A DNA stretch of 64,000 nucleotides. Source: an uncultured bacterium. Lineage in GTDB: Bacteria; Cyanobacteriota; Vampirovibrionia; Gastranaerophilales; Gastranaerophilaceae. Made by a program: the position numbers and the translations under genes. Shown in pieces: positions 33,336 through 42,395 of this stretch (within the stretch, counting starts at the first letter, position 1; each line of letters starts with the position of its first letter). The DNA lies in NCBI GenBank assembly GCA_902779645.1, contig CACZCH010000001.1, forward strand, positions 49,537-113,536, read 5' to 3'. Under the pieces are notes generated by a model. It searched no databases. It saw nothing but the letters and a program-made list of their open reading frames with translations, and had not been told where the DNA came from.

Positions 33336-34947
33336 AGCATAACCCCTTTTCATTTAGTTTATCAATATTTGAATGCAATCCTTCAGGTAAAGTTTCAGGA
33401 TAATCTTTTCTGCAATGAGCCCCGCGTGATTCTTTTCTTCTTAATGCACCTTCAACAATAAGCGACGCGACTGTCAACATATTTCGATATTCGTATTCAC
33501 CTTGATTCAAGCATTTTCTTCTGCGTTTAAATTCTTTTTGAAGTTTTTCAATCTCTTCTTTCGCTTTAAACAATGATTTTTCCGTTCTTATAATTCCTAC
33601 GTTTTCCCACATTATATCTTTTAATTCGGATTTAAGTTCATCTGAGTTATATTCTTCTCCTGATATAGAGCGTGAGTATACGTCAATCATTTTTTTTATG
33701 CCTTCATCAATAACGTTTGGAGTATTAAGGTTGGTGAAGGAAAGATAATCAGAAAGTTCATAAGCGCAAACTACGCATTCAAGCAGAGAATTGCTTGCAA
33801 GCCTGTTTGCGCCGTGGAAACCTGTACAAGCTGTTTCACCGATAGCATATAGCCCTTTTATAGAAGTTCTGCCTTCTACATCAGCCTTAATTCCGCCCAT
33901 TGTATAGTGAGCGGCAGGTGCGACAGGAATAGGAGTTTTTGTAATGTCAATACCGTTTTCTCTGCATCTGGCTGAAATAGTCGGGAAACGTCTTGCAATT
34001 TTTTCTTCGCCTATTAGTGTTGCATTCAAAAATACATTAGGAGAATTTTCTTTCTGCATTTCTGTATAAATTGCTCTTGTAACAACATCTCTTGGCGCAA
34101 GTTCTTTTTTCTCGCTATATTTAATCATAAATTCTTCACCCATATTGTTGATGAGTTTAGCACCCTCTCCCCTTACGGCTTCCGAAATTAAAAATCTGTT
34201 TTTGCTGTCAGGGCTGAGTGCAAGCGCAGTCGGATGAAATTGGATGAATTCCATATCTTGAATGACAGCTCCTGCTTCATAAGCAAGTGCAATTCCGTCA
34301 CCGGTTGCTCCATTCGGATTTGTTGTGTATTTATATACCTGCCCGGCTCCGCCTGTTGCAAGAATAACGGCAGAAGAATATACAATTTCGTGTTCTTCTG
34401 TTTGTTTGTTATATATAATTACGCCTTTGCATTCTTTGTCGGAAGATATTAATAGCTCAACAGCCATGGTTTTTTCCAATATATGAATATTGTTATCTGC
34501 TCTAACAGCTCTTGCCAACCCCTCGGTAATACCTTTTCCTGTTGCATCTCCTCCTGAGTGTAAAATTCTTCTAATGCTGTGAGCTGCTTCGAGAGTAAAA
34601 GTTATATTTCCCTGTTCATCTTTGTCAAATTCAATACCGTTATTTATAAGATCATTTATTACAACATCTGAGGCTTCAGAGATTTCTTTTGTTACTTTTT
34701 TGTCGCTTAATCCTGCACCTGCTTTAAGTGTATCTTTTATATGTGATTCAATATTGTCATCAGGATTTTGGTGAACAACTCCTACAATTCCGCCTTGAGC
34801 ATATATTGAGTTGCTGATACCAAGTGATGATTTTGATATCAGAAGTATGCCTTCGGGCAGTTTTATTTGCTGCGAAATCTTCAGTGCCGCATATAATCCT
34901 GCAGCTCCGCTTCCTATTACAACAACCGAATATTCAGAATATTTCAT
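33325..34947 (-). CDS. nadB: L-aspartate oxidase
   Basis: About 540 residues. It oxidises L-aspartate to iminoaspartate, the first step of NAD synthesis. The FAD dinucleotide motif VVVIGSGAAGLYAALKIS is at the N-terminus. SNSIYAQGGI, EAAHSIRRILHSGGDATGKG, EFIQFHPTALAL and HYTMGGIKADVEGRTSIKGL are standard, as is the Arg-containing EFKRRRKCLNQGEYEYRNML near the end. The start is chosen at MKYSEYS because the in-frame upstream stretch is not family-like, though the gggag site is about 13 nt away. Followed, with overlap, by nadC. Confidence 0.94.
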   Translation of the reverse strand: MKYSEYSVVVIGSGAAGLYAALKISQQIKLPEGILLISKSSLGISNSIYAQGGIVGVVHQNPDDNIESHIKDTLKAGAGLSDKKVTKEISEASDVVINDLINNGIEFDKDEQGNITFTLEAAHSIRRILHSGGDATGKGITEGLARAVRADNNIHILEKTMAVELLISSDKECKGVIIYNKQTEEHEIVYSSAVILATGGAGQVYKYTTNPNGATGDGIALAYEAGAVIQDMEFIQFHPTALALSPDSKNRFLISEAVRGEGAKLINNMGEEFMIKYSEKKELAPRDVVTRAIYTEMQKENSPNVFLNATLIGEEKIARRFPTISARCRENGIDITKTPIPVAPAAHYTMGGIKADVEGRTSIKGLYAIGETACTGFHGANRLASNSLLECVVCAYELSDYLSFTNLNTPNVIDEGIKKMIDVYSRSISGEEYNSDELKSELKDIMWENVGIIRTEKSLFKAKEEIEKLQKEFKRRRKCLNQGEYEYRNMLTVASLIVEGALRRKESRGAHCRKDYPETLPEGLHSNIDKLNEKGLCYVE

Positions 34948-35187
34948 TAATTTTAAAAATCTCCCTTTTTTATATTTTATTACAAAAAAAAAAGCTATGA
35001 ACTTTTTATCGTGCATAGCTGTTGATTAGGGATATGTGTATCGTCGTTTTTTAAGGAGTATAGTTATATATTAGCAATCCGTTTAAAAAAATAAATCATC
35101 AATTTAGATGATTTTTGTAACAAATCTTAACATTTTAAATTAGTTTAAAATATTCCTATGTATAGTGATAAAAAAGTTTGAGTATTG

Positions 35188-35199
35188 TATATTGGTTCT
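35188..35199 (+). promoter_or_regulatory. -10 box for the radical SAM gene, leaderless geometry
   Basis: TATATT (35188-35193), 6 nt, ATG 35200. No Shine-Dalgarno sequence. A TTGTAACAAA element lies at 35115-35124, about 85 nt upstream of the ATG. Confidence 0.45.
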
Positions 35200-36693
35200 A
35201 TGAAACTATACAGTTCTAATACAGGTGAATACAATTTTGTAATGGCATATCCTGCCATAGAAGAATTTGCTCTTTCTTCACTCGGGTATCTTTGGCTTTA
35301 CAAAATTGCCGACACAAAAGTTGGGATAAATGCTCAAAAAATATCAACCGACAACTTGGATATAAATCCTAAAACTGTTAATTCTATTGCATTTTCTATG
35401 TCGTTTGATTTTGATTACTTGGGAGCCCTTGAAATATTGGACAAGCTAAAAATACCTTTCTTTTCAACGGAAAGAGATGACTCATACCCGCTTATTTTTG
35501 CCGGAGGCCCTGTTCTGACTACAAATCCGAAGCCTTATGAAGCTTTTTTTGATTTTATGATAATCGGAGACGGAGAAGAGGTTTTTGATAAAGTTCTTGA
35601 TATTCTGAAACTTAAACTTTCAAAAAAAGATAGTTTAAACAAATTGTCAGAATTAGACGGAGTGTATGTTTCAGGTGAAAAAACTGCCAAATCCACAGTA
35701 AGTTTAAATAATGTGATTTATACCCCAATAATTAGCGAGAAAAGCTATTTTAAAAATACATTCATAATAGAGGTCGCAAGAGGGTGTATGAACAGATGTG
35801 CTTTTTGTACCGCTTCGTACACAAACCTTCCGTTCAGGCATTACGACTACGAAAAAATAATTGAAGCGATTGAACTCGGGCTTAAACATACCAATAAAAT
35901 AGCTCTGCTCGGTGCTCAAATTAGCGCGCATCCGAGGTTTGATGATATTATGAGATACATAAAAAACAAGATAGAGAACGGAGTTGAGATTGAACTTGGA
36001 ATATCATCACTAAGAACAGATTCGGTTACACCTCAAATGGTTCAGACTCTTGTCGCAGGAGGTCAAAAGCATTCAACAATTGCAATAGAAGCCGCAAGTG
36101 AAAGGCTCAGAAAATTTATCAACAAAAATCTTAAAGAAGAACAAATCCTAAAAGCCGTAAAAATATCAAGAGAAAACGGATTAAAAGGACTGAAAATTTA
36201 TTCAATGATTGGAATTCCGACTGAAACAGACGAGGATATAAAAGAGTTCTTAAACCTTGCTCAAAAAATTAAACAAGAAAACAAAGGGTTTAATATAGAA
36301 TTTTCTTTTTCTACATTTGTTCCTAAACCACAAACTCCGCTCCAATGGTCAAAAAGAGAAGATACAAAAACATTGGAAAAGAAACAAAAATTCTTGGAAA
36401 AAGAACTTTCAAAACTTGGAATATCTTCTAAATTTTCAAGTGCCAAATGGGATTATTGGCAGACTGTTTTATCCCGCTCCGATAAAGAGATTACACCGCT
36501 ACTGGTTGAAGTGTACAAAAACGGAGGGAAAATCGGAGCATACAAGCAAGCAGTCAAAACCCTCGGTTTAGATATCTCAAAATCCGTTAACGGATTCGAC
36601 TTTGAAGAAGAACTTCCTTGGGACTGCATAGAAAACTACCCACCTAAAGAACAACTGATAAATGAATATAAAAGATTGAATAAATGGGGTTGA
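35200..36693 (+). CDS. B12-binding-domain-type radical SAM protein
   Basis: 497 residues. Residues 1-170 resemble a cobalamin-binding-like domain (IAFSMSFDFDYLGALEIL, LIFAGGPVLTTNPKPYEAFF, IIGDGEEVFDKVL) without an obvious DxHxxG cobalamin loop. The radical SAM core has RGCMNRCAFC (4Fe-4S ligands about 196, 200 and 203) and later SMIGIPTETDEDIKEF. The C-terminus is helical. Members of this family of TIGR03960-like proteins have unknown substrates; some act in methylthiolation or lipid/tetrapyrrole chemistry. A TTG at 35185 is in frame but ATG 35200 fits the -10 spacing. Confidence 0.85.
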   Translation: MKLYSSNTGEYNFVMAYPAIEEFALSSLGYLWLYKIADTKVGINAQKISTDNLDINPKTVNSIAFSMSFDFDYLGALEILDKLKIPFFSTERDDSYPLIFAGGPVLTTNPKPYEAFFDFMIIGDGEEVFDKVLDILKLKLSKKDSLNKLSELDGVYVSGEKTAKSTVSLNNVIYTPIISEKSYFKNTFIIEVARGCMNRCAFCTASYTNLPFRHYDYEKIIEAIELGLKHTNKIALLGAQISAHPRFDDIMRYIKNKIENGVEIELGISSLRTDSVTPQMVQTLVAGGQKHSTIAIEAASERLRKFINKNLKEEQILKAVKISRENGLKGLKIYSMIGIPTETDEDIKEFLNLAQKIKQENKGFNIEFSFSTFVPKPQTPLQWSKREDTKTLEKKQKFLEKELSKLGISSKFSSAKWDYWQTVLSRSDKEITPLLVEVYKNGGKIGAYKQAVKTLGLDISKSVNGFDFEEELPWDCIENYPPKEQLINEYKRLNKWG

Positions 36694-37391
36694 GAAAGTA
36701 TAAGTGATAAGTAACCTTCCTTTCTGGAGAAAGCGGATTGTTGGCAGAGTGCGAAGTTGCTTTGCGTAAGCAAAGAACGTAGGCACGTTTAATGCCAACA
36801 ACCAAGTAGGAAGCGAAAGACTTTTCGTATTACGTCGGCTACCTGAACACTTAAGGAGTTGGTTGAACATAAATGAACGTCCCGCGTCTTGGATTTTGCT
36901 TCACACTTCGTAGTCGTTCACTATGTTTTGCTTACGCAAAACTGTCGTTCACTCAACTTCGTGCTACTTCGAGTTAGACTCACTACCGTTCGTCGTCACT
37001 CTACGCAAAATCCGCCTCTTGAACGGCATTGAAAGTGGGTTGAGCATCGCTTCCCCTCGCCCTGCGGGAGAGGGGTTAGGGGTGAGGGGGAAGTTGGTTT
37101 ATAAAAAAAATTAGTTGTTTTTGCGGATTTGGCAAATTGCCAAATCCTGATTTACGTTTGGCGCTAATGATAAATATTTCATTTCGTTGCGAGGAGTGTT
37201 AACGACGAAGCAATCCAGCCTTTTATTGTAATAAGCTATTACGATTTTAAATTAAATGGATTAATAATTAATAACTAGCTGGATTCCTCAGCAAACAATG
37301 CTTCGGAATGACAAGACTTGTTTCTTTAGCATCAGGCTAAATACATTTACCCCCTTAAGTGTTCAACCAACTAAACCTCATTTATCCCTCC
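36694..37391. repeat. 698-bp intergenic repeat island (possible decayed or miniature mobile element)
   Basis: No gene. The base composition is richer in G/C than the surroundings. gaacacttaagg (36845-36856) and agttggttgaac (36857-36868) reappear inverted and merged as ccttaagtgttcaaccaact (37353-37372), bracketing about 500 bp. Inside are a 'ccctcgccc' repeat variant (37053-37092) and an inverted pair at 37186-37316 (gttgcgaggagtgttaacga ... gaagcaatccagc and gctggattcctcagcaaaca ... cttcggaatgac). On the left, at about 36744-36795, are gcagagtgc and acgtaggcacgtttaatgc, also seen at 1718-1825. Confidence 0.65.
37053..37092. repeat. dispersed intergenic repeat ('ccctcgccc' family), variant copy
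   Basis: Begins cccctcgccctgcgggagag and continues gggttaggggtgagggggaa. It differs from the copies at 12383 and 47645 by the central ctgc for caac and single-base changes. Confidence 0.8.
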
Positions 37392-38912
37392 CTAGTCGGA
37401 GAATGTCTTGAATGTCTTTTCTACGTTGTCTTTGATTACTTTCTTAACAGCATCCATTTCCGTTGCAAGGGCATTTTGCTCTGTATCAAGCTGTTTTAGG
37501 CGGAGCTCAAGTGTTCTGTCTTCTTTTTGGATAATAGAGGTTTTTGCGTTTATGTCTGCTATTGTCTTTTCGTATTGAGCTTTGTCATATAGATACTTGT
37601 TCATCGCATCTTGATATGCCACTTCATTTTTAACTTGTTCTACCTCTAAATTATATGTTATGCTGTCATTATCAAATCTTACAGAGGTAAATCTGCCGTT
37701 ACCATCTGTTTCTAATAAAGCTTGATTTGTTTCTTTAATCTTTTTGGATATGTATGCTGCGTTATAATAATTAAGTTTTGATTGTTGGTCTATGCCGTTT
37801 AAATCTTTAGTAGGAGTATTATAACTGGTTAATAAATCATCTTTTGTTGTATAGTATGTTTTCCCGTTTATATCAAAAGTATAAATACCATTCCCTGCAT
37901 AAACAAGGTTGCCATTCTCATCAAATTGTATGTATTTTTTTAGGTTGTCATTAGGGCAATCTCTGAGTATTTGTGCCAGCTCAGACACTTGCATAATGCC
38001 TTTATCTTTATCTTCTATTAGTTTATTAAGCTCAGTAAGTTTTGAGTTTCCTACGTAAGCCGGTTCATTACTAACTGTTGAGTAATCAGTATAGTTATAA
38101 GGTTTCATAAAAGAATCAGTATCTTCTTTTTTGTTAACAGTAAAATGCCAATCGCCATTACTGTCTGCGTATCCATAGATACCATCAAACGTTATATTAC
38201 CGTCTTTATCTAACAGATTGTTTTCTGCTTCAAATTTTCTAAGAGCTTCTTCTTTTTTAGAACCTGCTTCAGCATCGTTTACTTTGTCATACTTTGCAGC
38301 CGCAAAAAAGTGCCATACACCGGTACTTTCATCTTTATAACCATATACATTATCAAATGTAAGATTACCATTTTTATCCAACATGTCTAATTCTTTTTCG
38401 AAATTGTATAATGCTTTCTTCTTATTATCATCATCTGCATCAGTGACCTTATTGTAATCTTGCTCACGATCATAATTATTTATCTTATATTTAACTGTAA
38501 TATCGTTTCCTGAAATATCAACAGTTGTTGTGTTTGGGTCATATTCAAGTTTTTTAAGAACATCACCTATTTGGACTTGAGGATCTTGAAGTTGTTTTGT
38601 TGCACCTGTAAACACATCTGCCATATAATAATGTGTTACGGCATAGTTGTAATCACCATTTCTTGTGCTAAGCTTGTCCCACTTTTCAATGACTGATTCA
38701 TTATCACCATCGGAGTATGAATATTGATATTTAACGTAATCCGTCTCTTTAGGAGGGTTTGGGACTTCCATGTTAAGAAGCCTGTTAAACAAATTTGCAC
38801 TTTGATTTGCCAGTGCGGTTCTTGCTTGGTTAATCTGTTGACCTTCCCATTCCGTGTTGGTTTTTCTTGCTGTTAATGCTAAATATCTTGCTTGTGAAGC
38901 TGCCATTCCCAT
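37392..38912 (-). CDS. MGMAASQAR-type coiled-coil protein (lineage-specific, possibly flagellar-like)
   Basis: 506 residues. It begins MGMAASQARYLALTARKTNT followed by EGQQINQARTALANQSANLF, a start seen in many Melainabacteria proteins and resembling the N-terminal helix of flagellar axial proteins. The C-terminal 50 residues form a coiled coil (RTLELRLKQLDTEQNALATE...). The centre has two tandem repeats of about 45 residues (NFEKELDMLDKNGNLTFDNV and KFEAENNLLDKDGNITFDGI, each followed by YGY and WHF). N- and C-terminal helices around a variable middle is the layout of hook and filament proteins. Function unproven. Ribosome site aggaga precedes the ATG. Confidence 0.6.
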   Translation of the reverse strand: MGMAASQARYLALTARKTNTEWEGQQINQARTALANQSANLFNRLLNMEVPNPPKETDYVKYQYSYSDGDNESVIEKWDKLSTRNGDYNYAVTHYYMADVFTGATKQLQDPQVQIGDVLKKLEYDPNTTTVDISGNDITVKYKINNYDREQDYNKVTDADDDNKKKALYNFEKELDMLDKNGNLTFDNVYGYKDESTGVWHFFAAAKYDKVNDAEAGSKKEEALRKFEAENNLLDKDGNITFDGIYGYADSNGDWHFTVNKKEDTDSFMKPYNYTDYSTVSNEPAYVGNSKLTELNKLIEDKDKGIMQVSELAQILRDCPNDNLKKYIQFDENGNLVYAGNGIYTFDINGKTYYTTKDDLLTSYNTPTKDLNGIDQQSKLNYYNAAYISKKIKETNQALLETDGNGRFTSVRFDNDSITYNLEVEQVKNEVAYQDAMNKYLYDKAQYEKTIADINAKTSIIQKEDRTLELRLKQLDTEQNALATEMDAVKKVIKDNVEKTFKTFSD

Positions 38913-39070
38913 GGTGAACTCTCCTGTTTTTTTTATGTATTAATACTTTTTTAGACAAAGTCAACATGTAAAACGGCTAAAGAAATAAAAGTCTTTAATT
39001 AATATAGGCAAATATCATATATATAGTTGAGGAGTAAAGCTGTTATAAATTTTTATATTTAGTCCGATAT

Positions 39071-39099
39071 TTGTATATTTACTCTAATTGATGTAAAAT
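39071..39099 (+). promoter_or_regulatory. promoter for the GH38 gene, leaderless geometry
   Basis: TTGTAT (39071-39076), 17-nt spacer, TAAAAT (39094-39099), then 6 nt to ATG 39106. No Shine-Dalgarno sequence. Confidence 0.5.
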
Positions 39100-39105
39100 A
39101 AGCTT

Positions 39106-41211
39106 ATGAAGAAACATGTCATAGCCTATTTGCATACGCATTGGGACAGGGAATGGTATAGAGAGTTTGAGATTTTTAGACTGCGCCTTTTGAGGGTGTT
39201 TGATAATGTTTTGGATTTATTATCAAAAAACAAAATTCCTTGTTTTTATTTTGACGGACAAGTAAGCGCATTGGAAGATTATCTTGAAATGCGCCCCGAG
39301 AATCAAGAATTAATTGAAGGCTTGATAAGGCATAAAAAACTTTATATCGGTCCTTTTTATTGCCTTGTTGATGAGTTTTTAACTGATAAAACATGTTTTT
39401 CTAAAAATCTTGAACTTGGTATTAAAACAGCGCAGAAATACGGCTGTAATGAGTTTATAGGATATTTAGCGGATACATTCGGGCATAGCAAAAATGTAGT
39501 TGATTTGCTAAGAGAACATGGTGTTGATAAGTGTGTTGTGTGGCGCGGGTGCAGTGATGATATTCCAAGCGAATTTAAATGGTGCGGTATGGATACCGTT
39601 AATCTGGTTAGAGGATATTTTAATGACATTTTTTCCGTTAAAACAGATATCGAAACAAAAGCTCAAATGCTTAAAAAAGAACTTGATTTAATCTCGCAAA
39701 AAAGCGGGAAATATCTTCTTCTTCCAATTGGTGCTGACCACTTGGGAGTTGAACCGGATATTGTTGAGCAGATATCACAGATTAACGATATTTTAAAGGA
39801 AGATTATTATATAACTTTGGGTTCTCCGTTTGATTATTTTAAACGCGTAGAGGACAGATTCTCAGAATACAGAACAAATGATGAACTTAGGGATAATTCA
39901 AAAACATTTACTCTTCAAGGGTGTTATTCTTCTCGTTTGGATTTAAAAAAACTAAACGTAGAATGTACGTACAAGCTGGATTTGGTATCACGTTTTGTAA
40001 AACAGCAGAGAGAAAATAAGTATGATTTATTGATAGAATATGCGTATAAAATGCTTCTGCGGAATCAAGCTCATGACAGTATTTGCGGGTGTTCGACAGA
40101 TGATGTCCACAGAGAAAATATCATCAGGTATAAAAAAATTGCACAGATTGCAGACGGGATAATTGATGAACTTAAGTTAACAATTGGTTTTGACCAAAAG
40201 CGAATTTTGAATTTGTCGGGTATACCATATACCGGCATGATTGAATTCGATTCAACAGAAGAACTTGACGGATATGAAAAAGTGTCACAAAGAAAAGGTT
40301 TTAATAAATATCTGCTGGCTGATACTCAAAAAATACCGATAACGGAAGATTATACAAATGTTTATACTTATGTAACACCTGTTGCTAATGTAGAATCCGG
40401 TGAAGTGGAATATATTCTTCCTTATTATATGAAATCAGATCTGGTTATAAGTAATACTGTTATCGAAAATAATAATATAAGTCTGAAAATTAAAGAAAAA
40501 CAAATTTATATTAACGGTATAAGATTTTCCCTTAAAGATTTTAAGGATTTGGGTGACAGTTATAATAATGCGCCCGATGCTGATGATATGGGAATAGAAT
40601 ATGAAGTTTTGAGAACCAAAGTTGTACTTGATACAAAAACAAGAGCGATTATGAAAATTGATCTGGAAGGTGCTTGGGATGTAGTTTCTTTGTATGTTAG
40701 CTTAGATAATCATTCTGCTTTTTACAAGTTTAAATTCGATTGGGAGAATACAAAGAAAAACCACATTCTATGTGCTAATTTTGAGCTTAGGGAACCTATA
40801 TTTGAAGTTTATTCTGAAGATATGAATACTCTTATTAAACGTTCTTTTGAGCCGAATTATGACATAAGAAAAAATCTGCCGAAGGAAAAAGGTATAGAAG
40901 TTAAAACTAATACTGCTCCGATGCAAAGAGGCTTGTTGGTAGATGAAGAAGGGAATAATATCGGAGTTGTCACCAAGGGCTTAACTCAATATGAAGTATT
41001 TGAAAATAATATTATGATACCGATATTGAGAGCCACAGGACAAATCTCAAATCCGAAAAACCCGGCAAGAACAACTCCTGCCGGTCCGCCTTTGGAGGTT
41101 CATGATTTACAGATGATTGGACATAATACCGCTGAAATGTACGTTTTCTTTGGTAATGAAAATGCGTTTTATGACACGTTAAGTCAAGTTTATAATTATG
41201 TAATAGTATAG
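39106..41211 (+). CDS. glycoside hydrolase family 38 alpha-mannosidase
   Basis: 701 residues. LHTHWDREWYREFE at the N-terminus contains the Zn ligands His12 and Asp14. GYLADTFGHSKN holds the nucleophile Asp (about 123). RNQAHDSICGCSTDDVHRE supplies the second metal His/Asp pair. It should remove alpha-mannose units; the substrate may be host or dietary glycan or mannosylglycerate-like. It is shorter than most GH38 enzymes (800-1000 residues), mainly at the C-terminal beta domains. No signal peptide, so cytosolic. No sugar transporter is adjacent. Divergent from the coiled-coil gene and convergent with the next gene (0-bp gap). Confidence 0.9.
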   Translation: MKKHVIAYLHTHWDREWYREFEIFRLRLLRVFDNVLDLLSKNKIPCFYFDGQVSALEDYLEMRPENQELIEGLIRHKKLYIGPFYCLVDEFLTDKTCFSKNLELGIKTAQKYGCNEFIGYLADTFGHSKNVVDLLREHGVDKCVVWRGCSDDIPSEFKWCGMDTVNLVRGYFNDIFSVKTDIETKAQMLKKELDLISQKSGKYLLLPIGADHLGVEPDIVEQISQINDILKEDYYITLGSPFDYFKRVEDRFSEYRTNDELRDNSKTFTLQGCYSSRLDLKKLNVECTYKLDLVSRFVKQQRENKYDLLIEYAYKMLLRNQAHDSICGCSTDDVHRENIIRYKKIAQIADGIIDELKLTIGFDQKRILNLSGIPYTGMIEFDSTEELDGYEKVSQRKGFNKYLLADTQKIPITEDYTNVYTYVTPVANVESGEVEYILPYYMKSDLVISNTVIENNNISLKIKEKQIYINGIRFSLKDFKDLGDSYNNAPDADDMGIEYEVLRTKVVLDTKTRAIMKIDLEGAWDVVSLYVSLDNHSAFYKFKFDWENTKKNHILCANFELREPIFEVYSEDMNTLIKRSFEPNYDIRKNLPKEKGIEVKTNTAPMQRGLLVDEEGNNIGVVTKGLTQYEVFENNIMIPILRATGQISNPKNPARTTPAGPPLEVHDLQMIGHNTAEMYVFFGNENAFYDTLSQVYNYVIV

Positions 41212-42249
41212 TTATGCAAGTGAACCGAATTGAATACTGTTGTTTGTAAAAACTTTTTTTATGGAACTATTTTTTTCTGCTGTAATCTTAGAATTTGTTT
41301 GTCCTTTGAAAGGATTTTTTATCATAGCCCAAACTTGTCCCGGCGTAATACTCTGATTTTTAGGAATTTTAGAATATTCTTTTGCTTTTCCTATATAAGC
41401 AACCAAATAATCAAGTTGTTCAGGGCCTGATAAACGTCCAAATTGTTCAATATTGATATTTTTAATATTTTTCATTCCTGGTACATCTTGATTTTTAGAA
41501 GCCCAAATCTTTAAATCTGTCAAACCATCTTTTGCAAGTTGGAATAGTCCGCGATAAATGTTTTTTCTTGTAGCAGGGTTTAGTTGAGATTCACCGGCAA
41601 AAATTGCAATAAACTCATCCATTGTTTGTTCTTCTTTGCTTGAATAGATATCTTTTTTAAAATCAGAGTCTTTTATAGAGCAGTTAAGAATTTTAATTGT
41701 ATTATAAAGTTTACTGTAAAAATCTCTGCCTAATGGTGAATTTTTAAACTTGCCTGACCATTTTGCGTACATATTTGAAATGATTTTTTCAGCATTAATG
41801 TCACGGGTTATATTTTTCTTATCAGCATTTAACGCTTTCAAATCAGGGGCTATTATATTATTTGAATTATCAATTTTAAGAGCATCTGTTTGCTCTTCAT
41901 GAGTTTGAATAATTGGTGTCAATATGTCTGTAGATACTTTATCTTGTGTTTTTGGTTGATTTTGTGAATTATTATCAGATGTGACAAAAAGGTCTGCATA
42001 CCATTTTTCACCTATATCATCAGCATTTATGTCGCTTGTATTTGCTTCTTTTTCCATAGATTTTTCTAATGCATTTGCAGCGCTAAATATATTTATAAAT
42101 TGCTTTACATTATCTTTCATTCCAAATTTTGCAACCGCATACTTTTTCCAAGTGTCTGCATTGATTCTGTTGTCTTCTCCGTCAAGCTTATCAAGTTGTC
42201 TTGCGATTTTCTGAGCTTGCGGTTTAAAATGGTTAATAATATTGCTCAT
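41212..42249 (-). CDS. lytic-transglycosylase-like (SLT-type) protein with C-terminal QFGS signature
   Basis: 345 residues, no signal peptide. Near the N-terminus, KLDGEDNRINADTWKKYAV resembles an EF-hand-like loop. Residues about 215-320 look like a lysozyme-fold domain: FIAIFAGESQLNPATRKNIY then RGLFQLAKDGL (catalytic-type Glu in GES and the GLFQ motif), then LDYLVAYIGKAK and GQVWAMIKNPF. This suggests peptidoglycan cleavage. The protein ends SIQFGSLA, the same aromatic signature that opens other proteins here, but at the C-terminus. Export route unknown. A TTGTAACAAA element lies about 71-80 nt upstream of the start. Confidence 0.55.
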   Translation of the reverse strand: MSNIINHFKPQAQKIARQLDKLDGEDNRINADTWKKYAVAKFGMKDNVKQFINIFSAANALEKSMEKEANTSDINADDIGEKWYADLFVTSDNNSQNQPKTQDKVSTDILTPIIQTHEEQTDALKIDNSNNIIAPDLKALNADKKNITRDINAEKIISNMYAKWSGKFKNSPLGRDFYSKLYNTIKILNCSIKDSDFKKDIYSSKEEQTMDEFIAIFAGESQLNPATRKNIYRGLFQLAKDGLTDLKIWASKNQDVPGMKNIKNINIEQFGRLSGPEQLDYLVAYIGKAKEYSKIPKNQSITPGQVWAMIKNPFKGQTNSKITAEKNSSIKKVFTNNSIQFGSLA

Positions 42250-42334
42250 AAAGACTTTTTATATCCTCTCATATATATAAAGTATATCACATTGAGAAAG
42301 TTGCTATTTTTTATTTTGTTTGTAACAAATATTT

Positions 42335-42374
42335 ACAAAAAGAACGGCACATATAATAATGTCTGTGCCGTTCT
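42335..42374 (-). terminator. intrinsic terminator for the 42396 gene
   Basis: agaacggcaca (42341-42351) pairs with tgtgccgttct (42364-42374). Read on the minus strand it is followed by TTTTTG. Confidence 0.85.
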
Positions 42375-42395
42375 ATAAATTATTGTAAAGTTAAA

